Positions 1 through 7,431 of a DNA stretch of 15,720 nucleotides are shown piece by piece. The position numbers and the translations under genes were made by a program. Position 1 is the stretch's first letter, and the number at the start of each line of letters is the position of its first letter. The stretch is from CAZMGT01 sp964565895. Lineage in GTDB: Bacteria; Armatimonadota; Zipacnadia; UBA1398; CAZMGT01. Below the pieces are notes generated by a model. That model did no database searches. It saw only the letters and a list, made by a program, of their open reading frames with translations, and was not told the origin of the DNA. The stretch covers positions 1 to 15,720 of the forward strand of contig CAZMGT010000073.1 in assembly GCA_964565895.1 (NCBI GenBank), written 5' to 3'.

Positions 1-1
1 C

Positions 2-904
2 GTCGAAAGCAGCGTGCGCGACGCGCCCCTGCCCCGCGTGGCTCTGCGCTTGCCTGGAGTTGTGCCTCAGCGGGTGATCGTCGGGCATAGCGACGTGGCC
101 TTTGCCTGGGACGGCGAGACGGTTACTTTCGATGCGGTGCGCGACACGGCCCCGGGGCAGCTCATCAACAACTTGTTTCGCGACGGGACGGGCGGGCTGC
201 CCATTCACGTCTACCACAACTGGCGCATTCGCGCTGAGCGCTGGTATGCCAAGCGCTACCCCGAGGCGGAGAGCCGGGCGGCGCTCAACTATCTTGTCGC
301 GGCGCGCGAGGCCCTGCGCTTGATGGGAGGCATGGGCCCGGGGGACGAGGGCAAGGAGTTTGAGGGGGAGATTGTCCTCATGAGCTTCGAGGTCGCCGTG
401 GGGCGCGAGCACCGCGACTATCCCCCGCATGTCCATATCTCGCTTAACGTTCCCGGGTATACGGGAAGCCAGGTGCCACATTTTTACATGGACGAGCAGG
501 GGAGGATCGTAGACAACGCATTTGTGGAGATCGGCGTGGCGAACAGCAAGCGCGCGGGGCGCTATGGGCCGGGGAAGGTGTGCCAGTTGCGCGATCTTCA
601 CGGGCGGGTGGCGCTGGAGGAGATTATCACGCCGGAGGGCGGACTGATTTTGCGGCGCGGGGCGGGAGCGGAGGAGTTTTTGCTCATCGGCGACGACAAG
701 CAGGGGCCAGCGGAGGCGGTGTGGGTTGTGCGCGGGGGCGAGAAGGTTGCCCGCTGCGCGGCGTATGACTATGCCGAGCGCGGGGAGATGGTGGTCGTCG
801 TAGAGCGCTTTCGCGGGGGCAAGCGCGTGGGGAGCTTGGTTCAAGTGCAGCGGTACGACCCGTTTACGGGGAAGGTGCTGCAGGAGTTTAGCAGGGAGAG
901 CTAA
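2..904 (+). CDS. Unrecognised protein, 5' end outside the window
   Basis: The reading frame is open to the left edge, so the first in-frame start seen (GTG at 14) is probably internal and the gene begins upstream. About 300 residues are visible. I do not recognise the family. The sequence looks soluble, with no membrane segment or signal peptide in the visible part. Notable stretches are an aromatic, basic segment (HVYHNWRIRAERWYAKRYP, about residues 69-87), a PPHVHIS motif near residue 141 with two close histidines, and a C-terminal half rich in beta-type hydrophobic alternation (EGGLILRRG, EFLLIGDD, MVVVVERF). The HxH pair could bind a metal, but that is speculation. It ends 78 bases before the DUF4838 gene on the same strand, so cotranscription is possible. 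The codon use and GC content look like those of its neighbours. Confidence 0.75.
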   Translation, partial: VESSVRDAPLPRVALRLPGVVPQRVIVGHSDVAFAWDGETVTFDAVRDTAPGQLINNLFRDGTGGLPIHVYHNWRIRAERWYAKRYPEAESRAALNYLVAAREALRLMGGMGPGDEGKEFEGEIVLMSFEVAVGREHRDYPPHVHISLNVPGYTGSQVPHFYMDEQGRIVDNAFVEIGVANSKRAGRYGPGKVCQLRDLHGRVALEEIITPEGGLILRRGAGAEEFLLIGDDKQGPAEAVWVVRGGEKVARCAAYDYAERGEMVVVVERFRGGKRVGSLVQVQRYDPFTGKVLQEFSRES

Positions 905-933
905 GCGCGGGCGTGGCGCAGGTTAGCCCGCGC
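905..933 (+). other. GC-rich hairpin after the first gene, no T tract
   Basis: Perfect 8-base arms GCGCGGGC (905-912) and GCCCGCGC (926-933) enclose a 13-base loop directly after the stop codon. No run of T follows, so it does not qualify as an intrinsic terminator. It could protect the 3' end of the upstream message or be a chance result of high GC. Confidence 0.35.
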
Positions 934-982
934 CGCGGCGCGAAGCGACGGGCGGCGATTGTCGCCGGGGAGGGAGCGAAAA

Positions 983-2923
983 ATGGGCGTTTTAGTCCTT
1001 GCCGCGCTTTGCTTGGGCGCTGTGGGGCAGGCGCCGCTGGTCGTTGACAGGCAGGCGCAGGCGGTGATCGTCCTGCCCGACGGCGCGGGCGAGCAGGTAA
1101 GGACGGCGGCGGAGGACCTGCGCGATGTGCTGCGCCAGATGAGCGGGGCGGAGCTGGAGATAATCTCCGAGGGCAAGCTCCGCGCGGATGAGCAGCGGAC
1201 GGTCGTTTACGTCGGCCCGTGCCGTGCGCTGCGCAAGATGGGAATTTTTTTGGAGAAGCTGCCGCGCGAGGGCTGGATCATTCGCGTGCGCGGGAAGACC
1301 GTGGTTCTTGCAGGACGCGAGAACGAAACGCGGCCCGGAGACACGGAGATGGGCACGCAGTGGGCGGTGTCTACGTTTTGCGAGGAGGTTTTGGGGGTGC
1401 GCTGGCTTTGGCCGGGGGAGCTGGGCACGGTTATCCCGAAACGGCGGACGATCGTCGTTGCGGAGGTGGAGCGCTCGGGCGCGCCGGCCATCGCCCAGCG
1501 CAAGATGCGCGACGCCCTGGGGCGCAAGTCGCAGAAGCTGCAGAGGGCGATCGACTCAGCCAAGCCGGACTGGAAGAAGATCGCCGCGATGAAAAAGCAG
1601 TCGCAGGCCTGGTTTCGGCACATGAAGCTGGGAAGCACGCTTAATTTGCAATATGGGCATGCGTTTACGCGCTGGTGGGAGCGGTTTTCTAAAACGCACC
1701 CGGAGTATTTCGCGATGCATCTCGACGGGAGCAGGATTTGGCCCACTGTGCTCGGGGGCTACGATCGGGTAAAGCTGTGCGTGTCGAACCCGGCGGTGGT
1801 CGAGCAGGTGGTTAGGGACGCGCAAGAGTTTTTCGCGCGCTATCCCTATATGGACTCCATCTCCGCGTCGCCCAACGACAACGCCTATAACGGGCATTGC
1901 ATGTGCTCGCAGTGCAAGGCGCTCGACGCGCCCGAGGCAAAAAAGGTCATTCTCTACAGCGTGCGCGACGGCAAGCGCGTGGAGTTTGAGTATCCCGCAC
2001 TGACGGACCGCTACGTGCACTTTTACAACGCCGTTGCCGAGCGCTTGGAGAAGGTCGCCCCGGGGAAGCTCGTCGGGGGCTATGCCTATGGGGCGTGGCG
2101 CGCGCCGCCGGTGCGCGAGAAGGTGCGGGAGAACGTGTTTATCGGGTTCGTCGGGCTGACGTATATCAACGACGGCCTGCTTTCCGAGCAACGCCGCGAG
2201 TGGGACGGCTGGGCGAGAGCGACGAGCAAGATTTTCCTCCGGCCGAACCTGCTTCACGATGCGCGGGGGATGCCCGTTGTCTTCGTGCACAAGCTGGCGC
2301 AGGACTTGGCGCACTGCTACGACACAGGGATGTTCGCCACGGACTTCGACAGCCTGCTCCATCACTGGGCGGCACAGGGGCTGAACTACTATGTGCTCGC
2401 CAAGCTGCTGTGGAACCCGCACGCCGACGTAGAAGCGATCGTGCGCGACTACTGTGAGAAGGGCTTTGGCCCAGCGGCGGAGGACGTGCGCGCGTACTTT
2501 GCGGCGCTGGAGAAGGTTACCGAGGAGCTCGCCGCGGACCCCAAGCGCGACCCGCGGACGCGCGAGCACATGGCCGACCTTATGCCGCGGCACTATACGC
2601 CGGAGGTGCTCGCTGCGCTGCGGCGGCACTTGGAGGAGGGGCAGCGCAAGGCGCGCGCCGCGGGGGCGGAGGACGTCGTGAAGCGGATCGACTTCCTGCT
2701 CGTTGGCCTGCGCATCGGCGAGGTTAACGCCGAGGCCCTGCGCGCGTGGCAGGAGTATCAGCGCGGGGGCGACGCCGAGGCGGCGCGGAGGGCGATCGAG
2801 GCCCGGGAGAAGTTCTACCAGGAGCTGGGTACGAGCTTCGCCGCGAATGTGGTGGATCTTTACTACAGGAAAAACCGCTGGACACATTGGGGCAGGCTGC
2901 CGCTTAAGCGCGTGAGGAGGTAG
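983..2923 (+). CDS. Secreted DUF4838 protein (glycoside hydrolase-like)
   Basis: Start: ATG at 983, preceded by a strong GGGGAGGGAG ribosome site at 967-976. A TTG at 959 in the same frame would place that site inside the gene and is less likely. The product is 646 residues. A short hydrophobic leader (MGVLVLAALCLGAVGQA) looks like a signal peptide. Residues about 18-165 resemble the N-terminal domain of alpha-glucuronidase/GH20-type enzymes, including the stretch GVRWLWPGELGTVIP. Residues about 220-520 match DUF4838: a HPEYFAM segment, an N-rich SASPNDNAY strand, and the characteristic CMCSQC cysteine cluster (about 306-311) followed by KALD. The C-terminal part is helical and charged. DUF4838 proteins are predicted TIM-barrel carbohydrate-active proteins, and the substrate is unknown. 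It lies upstream of a CBM9-like/DUF5916 surface protein, which supports a role in polysaccharide handling. Family assignment is firm; enzymatic activity is inferred. Confidence 0.85.
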   Translation: MGVLVLAALCLGAVGQAPLVVDRQAQAVIVLPDGAGEQVRTAAEDLRDVLRQMSGAELEIISEGKLRADEQRTVVYVGPCRALRKMGIFLEKLPREGWIIRVRGKTVVLAGRENETRPGDTEMGTQWAVSTFCEEVLGVRWLWPGELGTVIPKRRTIVVAEVERSGAPAIAQRKMRDALGRKSQKLQRAIDSAKPDWKKIAAMKKQSQAWFRHMKLGSTLNLQYGHAFTRWWERFSKTHPEYFAMHLDGSRIWPTVLGGYDRVKLCVSNPAVVEQVVRDAQEFFARYPYMDSISASPNDNAYNGHCMCSQCKALDAPEAKKVILYSVRDGKRVEFEYPALTDRYVHFYNAVAERLEKVAPGKLVGGYAYGAWRAPPVREKVRENVFIGFVGLTYINDGLLSEQRREWDGWARATSKIFLRPNLLHDARGMPVVFVHKLAQDLAHCYDTGMFATDFDSLLHHWAAQGLNYYVLAKLLWNPHADVEAIVRDYCEKGFGPAAEDVRAYFAALEKVTEELAADPKRDPRTREHMADLMPRHYTPEVLAALRRHLEEGQRKARAAGAEDVVKRIDFLLVGLRIGEVNAEALRAWQEYQRGGDAEAARRAIEAREKFYQELGTSFAANVVDLYYRKNRWTHWGRLPLKRVRR

Positions 2924-3134
2924 CGGCGGCCGGCCCCATGCCATAGGAGCGGGGAACCGAACGAGAGGCGAAACGTAACTAATGTTAAGCGCGGGTTTCG
3001 TGCGGCGGGCGCGGGCCGGCTGCGCTTTCCGCCGCTGGACCCCGGGCGAAGCCCAACCACGGTCGAGCGCGCGCTTCGTCTCTCTTTGCCATTTTGCCAT
3101 GGACTCATCGGGACATACTAAACAGGGGAGGCCG

Positions 3135-5216
3135 TTGTGCGCGCCCGCGATGTGGGCGGTTGCGCGCGGCTTGTTGATCGTTGCCTTGTGCGCTGGGGCA
3201 GGCGGTTGGGCATTGGGGCACGAGCGGCCGAGCTACCCCGTGGACGGCGTGGACGAGAACATGACCGTGCGCGTACCCCGGGCGGACAAGCCGCCTGTGC
3301 TCGACGGCAAGCTTTCGCCGGGGGAGTGGGAGGGCGCGGCGCGGCTGAGCAAGTTTCGCTGCGTCGAGCCCCAACATGGGGCGCTGTCTAGCCTAAACAC
3401 AACGGTCTACCTCATGAGCCGGCCGGGGCATCTGTACGTAGCGTTCGAGTGCGAGATCGCCGGCCCGGGGAGCTTGATTATCACCGAAACGCGCGAGGAC
3501 GCCGAGCTTAGAGGCCAAGACCGCGTGTGCGTGATCCTCGACACCCTGCACGACCACCGGCGGTCGATCGAGCTTGCCGTTACCCCGCGGGGGACGAAGT
3601 ACGACGCGCGCTGGGGAAACTTTGAATGGGACGCGGTGTGGGATGTGGCCACGGCGATCTACGACGACAGATATATCGTGGAGATGGACATTGACCTGGG
3701 CTCGCTGACCTATGAGAAGGCCGGAGAGCAGACGATCGGGGCGAATTTCGCGCGGTTTTCGCAGTCGCCCAACGAGGACACGGTGTGGGCGTTGGACGAG
3801 CGGACGACGGTGTGGCGCTGGGACGAGCGAAAGTTTCCCCACCTTGCCGGGTTGATTTTTCCGGAAAAGCCCGCGGAGCAAAACGTGCGCGTGGATGCGT
3901 TTGTCGTCGCGATAAACGAGTGGGAGCCGGGCGGAGGGTTTCGCACGAACCAGGGGCTGGATATCGAGTATCCGCTGACGACGAGCATAACGTCGCGCTA
4001 TGTGCTATTTCCGGATTTCTCGGACGTCGAGGCAGTCTATGAGTCGATCGATGTCTCTTACCGGGAGCAGTTTTTGCCGGAAAACCGCGACTTTTTCACG
4101 CGGCAGGCGGAGTTTTTCGGGCGGACAAGCCTGTTTCACTCCCGCCGTATAAAGGACTTCGACTACGGCGCGAAAATCACCGGCGCCTACGGCGAATATC
4201 GCATCGGCGCGTTGGATACCTACGATCCGAGGCAGCGGCGGAACGATTTTGTGGGGCACGTTACGCGGCAGCTCGGGCGGCAGTCGGAGGTGTCGCTGTC
4301 GCTCGTTGATGTGCGCTGGCCGGGGTGGAGCAACACAAGCTATGAGCTGGGCTTTCGCACGCGGTTTGCCGAGGACAGCCCATGGCACGCGGACATTAGC
4401 TACGCGCGGAGCATGGGCACGGATCCCCAGCGGGCGGGCAACGCGCTGCGCACTTTTTTGGGCTACTTCCGTCGGACAAAGGGGCTGCGCTTTACCTACG
4501 ACGCGGTTAGCCCGAACTTTAACCCCGTTGATGGGTTTAACCCGCGGCGCGGATTTGGCCTGGCCGAGATTAAGGGCTGGCACGAGTGGCGGCAACCGGA
4601 AGACAAGTGGTTTCACAGCGTGGACCTGTTTGGCGAAGTTAACCGCGGGCTGACCACCGATGGGCGGTTTTATCGCATGAAGTACGAAATGGGGACGGCG
4701 TTTTGGTTTACCACGCAGGACAGGATCGTCGTCAAAAAAGAGCGCGACGTTCACCTCGAGGAGCACATTCGCCCGGAGCCGTTCGACGACGATACGATTA
4801 CCTTGCGCGTGGAAGTGGGGCGGGACAAGCGGATTAGCGGACGGGGATCGTTTACCACTGGGCGGATGGAGGACTCGCGGCTGAGGCAGTTTGGCGTGGG
4901 CGTGCGCTGGAGCAATGTCTCGGGGAGCTTAAGCGGGACGGTTGACTATAACCGCAGGACACAGCGCTATTTCGACGGCTCGCGCGCCTGGGCGGAGGCG
5001 TTTGAGGTTACGCTAACCCGTGTGCTCGACCCGGAGCACTGGATCTCCCTGCGCTGGTATCGCCGGCGGGGCGACAGGGATATTAACAACCTGAGCTTGG
5101 TGTATCGCATCCACAAGGCATCGGGGAAGGAGCTTTACGTTATTTTGGGCGACCCGCAGGCGGACCAAATTCGGCGCAAGCTGGCGATTAAGTACGTTCA
5201 TCCGTTTAGCTTCTGA
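3135..5216 (+). CDS. CBM9-like and DUF5916 protein, probable outer-membrane barrel
   Basis: The N-terminal half has the CBM9-like/DOMON pattern: PPVLDGKLSPGEWEGAARL, then HLYVAFECEI and RVCVILDT. The rest follows DUF5916: TSRYVLFPDFSDVEA, a LPENRDFFTRQAEFF segment, FHSRRI, then many alternating, aromatic beta-strands and a terminal phenylalanine (YVHPFSF), as expected for a BAM-inserted barrel. The start is uncertain. The frame is open from ATG 2982 (744 residues) and ATG 3100 is also possible. TTG 3135 is preferred because GGGGAGG sits at 3125-3131 and the product then opens with a signal-peptide-like stretch (MWAVARGLLIVALCAGAGGWA). ATG 3150 would also give that leader. From 3135 the protein is 693 residues. 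Known members pair a carbohydrate-binding-like domain with a barrel, and their substrates are mostly undefined. A 211-base gap follows the DUF4838 gene, so cotranscription is possible but unproven. Confidence 0.85.
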   Translation: MCAPAMWAVARGLLIVALCAGAGGWALGHERPSYPVDGVDENMTVRVPRADKPPVLDGKLSPGEWEGAARLSKFRCVEPQHGALSSLNTTVYLMSRPGHLYVAFECEIAGPGSLIITETREDAELRGQDRVCVILDTLHDHRRSIELAVTPRGTKYDARWGNFEWDAVWDVATAIYDDRYIVEMDIDLGSLTYEKAGEQTIGANFARFSQSPNEDTVWALDERTTVWRWDERKFPHLAGLIFPEKPAEQNVRVDAFVVAINEWEPGGGFRTNQGLDIEYPLTTSITSRYVLFPDFSDVEAVYESIDVSYREQFLPENRDFFTRQAEFFGRTSLFHSRRIKDFDYGAKITGAYGEYRIGALDTYDPRQRRNDFVGHVTRQLGRQSEVSLSLVDVRWPGWSNTSYELGFRTRFAEDSPWHADISYARSMGTDPQRAGNALRTFLGYFRRTKGLRFTYDAVSPNFNPVDGFNPRRGFGLAEIKGWHEWRQPEDKWFHSVDLFGEVNRGLTTDGRFYRMKYEMGTAFWFTTQDRIVVKKERDVHLEEHIRPEPFDDDTITLRVEVGRDKRISGRGSFTTGRMEDSRLRQFGVGVRWSNVSGSLSGTVDYNRRTQRYFDGSRAWAEAFEVTLTRVLDPEHWISLRWYRRRGDRDINNLSLVYRIHKASGKELYVILGDPQADQIRRKLAIKYVHPFSF

Positions 5217-5310
5217 GACGGGCGAAAGGGAAAACAGGCCGCGGCCCGAAGAAAAGAACAGAAAACGCTGGTGCGCGTCGCTGTGCGGCGCGCGCTGTGA
5301 GGCGAGGGCG

Positions 5311-5502
5311 TTGGCAGAGCACGTTCAAACGGCGCAAGGTGAGCTCCTGCGCTGCCACACCTGTGGCAAGCTCGTGGAGAAAGTGTATCGGGTAGTGATC
5401 GACGAGGGGTATAACGCCGCGAATAAGGTGCCGCTGTATAACTGCCGGGAGTGCTACGAGAAGAAGAACGAGGAGCGCCGGCGGCGGGCGGCGCAGAAGT
5501 AG
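5311..5502 (+). CDS. Small zinc-ribbon protein, 63 residues
   Basis: Opens with TTG at 5311 after the purine-rich GGCGAGGG (5301-5308); no ATG or GTG is available in frame close by. The product has two CxxC knuckles, CHTC at residues 15-18 and CREC at 45-48, separated by 26 residues, the layout of a zinc ribbon. The tail (residues 50-63) is strongly basic and charged (KKNEERRRRAAQK), which would suit nucleic acid or ribosome contact. The family is not one I can name. The gene stands alone between the barrel protein and the hisB promoter, 94 bases after the former. Coding status rests on the regular CxxC spacing and the absence of a better alternative frame. Function unknown. Confidence 0.7.
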   Translation: MAEHVQTAQGELLRCHTCGKLVEKVYRVVIDEGYNAANKVPLYNCRECYEKKNEERRRRAAQK

Positions 5503-5524
5503 CCCCTGCCCTACCCCGCGGGAT

Positions 5525-5553
5525 TTGCTTGCCCGGCTGGCCCAGGCTATAAT
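5525..5553 (+). promoter_or_regulatory. Sigma70-type promoter of the his operon
   Basis: TTGCTT at 5525-5530 and a consensus TATAAT at 5548-5553 are separated by 17 bases. Transcription would start near 5560, giving an untranslated leader of about 70 bases before hisB. This is the best promoter on the plus strand and stands out against the GC-rich background. Confidence 0.7.
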
Positions 5554-5554
5554 G

Positions 5555-5605
5555 CCGCGCGCCGCGCAGTGTGGCGGGCGCGCGGCGGGGCGGTTGTTTT
5601 GCTTT
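5555..5605 (+). promoter_or_regulatory. GC-rich leader hairpin followed by T-rich stretch
   Basis: Arms CCGCGCGCC (5555-5563) and GGCGCGCGG (5577-5585) are perfectly complementary with a 13-base loop. A T-rich segment (TTGTTTTGCTTTTTG, about 5594-5608) follows after roughly nine bases. It lies in the predicted hisB leader. It could be a 5' stabilising hairpin or part of an attenuator. The gap before the T tract makes it a poor classical terminator, and no histidine-rich leader peptide is visible. Confidence 0.4.
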
Positions 5606-5630
5606 TTGCCCATCTCCCGAGGTGGCCGAG

Positions 5631-6221
5631 ATGGCCCAGCGCACGGCGGAAGTTAGCCGCGAGACGAAGGAAACGAAGGTTTTCGTCCGCCTGAACATCG
5701 ACGGCCACGGCGAGGCGGACGTGGCCACGGGGATCGGCTTTTTCGACCACATGCTCGCCCAGTTGGCCAAGCACGGGGTGTTTGACATTTGCGTCCGCGC
5801 GGAGGGCGACCTGGAGGTGGACTTTCACCACGTGGTGGAGGACACGGGGATTGCCCTGGGGCGGGCGTTTGCCCAGGCGCTGGGCGAGAAGGCGAACATT
5901 GCGCGGTTTGGGAGCGCCGCGGTGCCCATGGATGAGTGCCTCGTGCTCGCCGCGGTGGACCTCAGCGGCCGGCCCTATTGCCACGTAGACGTGCACGTGG
6001 AGCCGGACAAGGTGGGGCAGTTCGACACCGAGCTGCTTACGGAATTTATGCGCGCGCTGGCCCACAACGGAGGGATGAACCTTCACCTGCGCATGCTCTC
6101 CGGAGGCAACGCGCACCACGTGCTCGAGGCGACGTTTAAGGCGCTGGCCCGCGCGCTAGACGAGGCGACGCGCATCGACGAGCGGCGCCAGGGCGTGCCC
6201 TCGACGAAGGGCGTGCTGTAG
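5631..6221 (+). CDS. hisB: Imidazoleglycerol-phosphate dehydratase
   Basis: Catalyses dehydration of imidazole glycerol phosphate to imidazole acetol phosphate in histidine synthesis, in the cytoplasm. ATG 5631 is chosen over the longer frame from 5571: CGAGGTGG lies at 5618-5625, five bases upstream, and the product then opens in the usual way (AEVSRETKET). At 196 residues it is a normal monofunctional enzyme without the phosphatase domain found in enterobacterial HisB. Diagnostic motifs: GIGFFDHML (34-42), FHHVVED (65-71), PMDE (99-102), LSGRPY, NAHHVLEATFKA (160-171) and the terminal PSTKG. The two HHxxE-type motifs supply the manganese-binding histidines and glutamates of the family. It is first in a hisB-hisA-hisI cluster behind a clear promoter, 39 bases before hisA. 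Confidence 0.97.
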   Translation: MAQRTAEVSRETKETKVFVRLNIDGHGEADVATGIGFFDHMLAQLAKHGVFDICVRAEGDLEVDFHHVVEDTGIALGRAFAQALGEKANIARFGSAAVPMDECLVLAAVDLSGRPYCHVDVHVEPDKVGQFDTELLTEFMRALAHNGGMNLHLRMLSGGNAHHVLEATFKALARALDEATRIDERRQGVPSTKGVL

Positions 6222-6260
6222 CTTCCCCATTTTTCCCGCGGAGCAAAAGAGGAGCGCGCG

Positions 6261-7004
6261 ATGACTATCTACCCGGCGATCGATTTGCACGAGGGGCAGG
6301 TGGTGCGCCTGCGCCAGGGGCGGCTGGAGGAGAGCACGGTATACAGCCGCTCGCCGGCGGAGCAGGCGCAGCGCTGGGAGGAGCTGGGAGCGCAGTTTTT
6401 GCATGTAGTGGACCTAGATGGGGCGTTTGCCGGCGAGCCGCGCAACCTAGACGCCGTGGCCAAAATTTGCGCGCGCTGCTCAGTGCCCGTGCAGGTGGGC
6501 GGGGGAATTCGCTCGCTCGGGACGATCCACCGCTACCTCTCCCTGGGCGTGCGGCGGGTGATTTTGGGGACGGCGGCCGTTTGCGACGAGGAGTTTCTGC
6601 ACGGCGCGTTAGAGCGCTTTGGGCCGGAGCAGATAATGTGCAGCATAGACGCGCGCGAGGGCGTGGTTGCCGTGCGCGGCTGGGCGGAGGCCACGGAGCT
6701 TTCCGCGGAGGAAGCCGGCCGGCGCCTCGTCGAGGCGGGCGTGCGCTTGGTTGTGCACACGGACATCGCGCGCGACGGGGTGCTTCGCGGGCCGAATGTT
6801 GCCGCCTCGGCGGAGCTTGCCCGAAAAACGGGGTTGGCGGTGATCGTCAGCGGAGGCATCTCCTCGCTGGAGCACGTGCGCGAGGTGTGCCGGGCGAAGG
6901 ACGCGGGGATCGAGGGGATGATCATCGGGCGCGCGCTGTATGAGGGCGCGGTCTCCCTTTCCGAGGCGCTGGCCATAGCCGCGGAGCACGATTGCTCGGA
7001 GTAA
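6261..7004 (+). CDS. hisA: ProFAR isomerase (HisA)
   Basis: Converts the aminoaldose ProFAR to the aminoketose PRFAR, the fourth step of histidine synthesis, by an Amadori rearrangement. The product is 247 residues, normal for the family, with a half-barrel-duplicated TIM fold. It opens YPAIDLHEGQVVRL with the catalytic Asp at residue 8. The second catalytic Asp is at 130 in SIDAREG. Phosphate-binding loops are VGGGIRS (79-85) and VSGGISS, and the TDIARDGVLRGPN stretch (167-179) is typical of HisA rather than HisF. AGAGGAG (6248-6254) serves as ribosome site for ATG 6261. It lies between hisB and hisI with short gaps, so one transcript is likely. HisF and HisH, which act next, are not in the window. 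Confidence 0.96.
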   Translation: MTIYPAIDLHEGQVVRLRQGRLEESTVYSRSPAEQAQRWEELGAQFLHVVDLDGAFAGEPRNLDAVAKICARCSVPVQVGGGIRSLGTIHRYLSLGVRRVILGTAAVCDEEFLHGALERFGPEQIMCSIDAREGVVAVRGWAEATELSAEEAGRRLVEAGVRLVVHTDIARDGVLRGPNVAASAELARKTGLAVIVSGGISSLEHVREVCRAKDAGIEGMIIGRALYEGAVSLSEALAIAAEHDCSE

Positions 7005-7050
7005 GCGCTGGCGCTGAGTTCTTTCGCCAAGAAAGTGCGGTGAGCAAGCA

Positions 7051-7431
7051 ATGGCACTTGCCGACGAGCTGAAGTATAACGACCAAGGGCTAATTCCCGC
7101 GGTAATCCAAGACTATGAGACGGGCCAGGTGCTCATGGTCGCCTGGATGAACCGCGACACCGTGCGCATGACGCTCGATGGCCAGCGGCCGGTGTTTTGG
7201 AGCAGATCGCGGCAGAAGGTGTGGATTAAGGGCGAAACCTCGGGCCACATTCAGCGCACAAAGGCCATTTACGTGGACTGCGATAAGGATACGCTGCTCA
7301 TTAAAGTGGAGCAGACGGGAGCGGCGTGCCACGAGGGATATCGCACGTGTTTTTATCGCCAAGTCGTGGGGAGCGGGGCGGAGGATGCGCGGCTGGAAGT
7401 CGTCGAGGAGCGCATCGCACAGCCGCACTAG
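7051..7431 (+). CDS. hisI: Phosphoribosyl-AMP cyclohydrolase (HisI)
   Basis: Opens the adenine ring of phosphoribosyl-AMP, the third step of histidine synthesis, as a zinc and magnesium enzyme in the cytoplasm. The 126 residues carry the family signature in order: QVLMVAWMN (26-34), FWSRSRQKVWIKGETSGH (49-66), the DCDKD aspartate cluster (76-80) for magnesium, and cysteines at 77, 93 and 100 (DCD, AACH, RTCF) for zinc. There is no fused HisE pyrophosphohydrolase domain, so phosphoribosyl-ATP hydrolysis must be encoded elsewhere. Start ATG 7051 has GGTGAG at 7039-7044, six bases upstream. It follows hisA by 46 bases, and its 3' end overlaps the likely start of the TPR gene by 47 bases. Confidence 0.96.
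   Translation: MALADELKYNDQGLIPAVIQDYETGQVLMVAWMNRDTVRMTLDGQRPVFWSRSRQKVWIKGETSGHIQRTKAIYVDCDKDTLLIKVEQTGAACHEGYRTCFYRQVVGSGAEDARLEVVEERIAQPH

Noticed and set aside
954..966. Small hairpin GGCGA/TCGCC before the DUF4838 ribosome site
   Set aside because: Stem of five to six pairs with a three-base loop is expected often by chance in such GC-rich sequence.
1556..3100. Long minus-strand open frame opposite the DUF4838 gene
   Set aside because: Its protein is arginine-, proline- and histidine-rich with no family motif and mirrors the GC-rich codons of a well-supported gene on the other strand.
3086..3119. Possible promoter before the DUF5916 gene (TTGCCA twice, CATACT)
   Set aside because: Spacers of 14 or 22 bases are wrong and the -10 matches only four of six positions.
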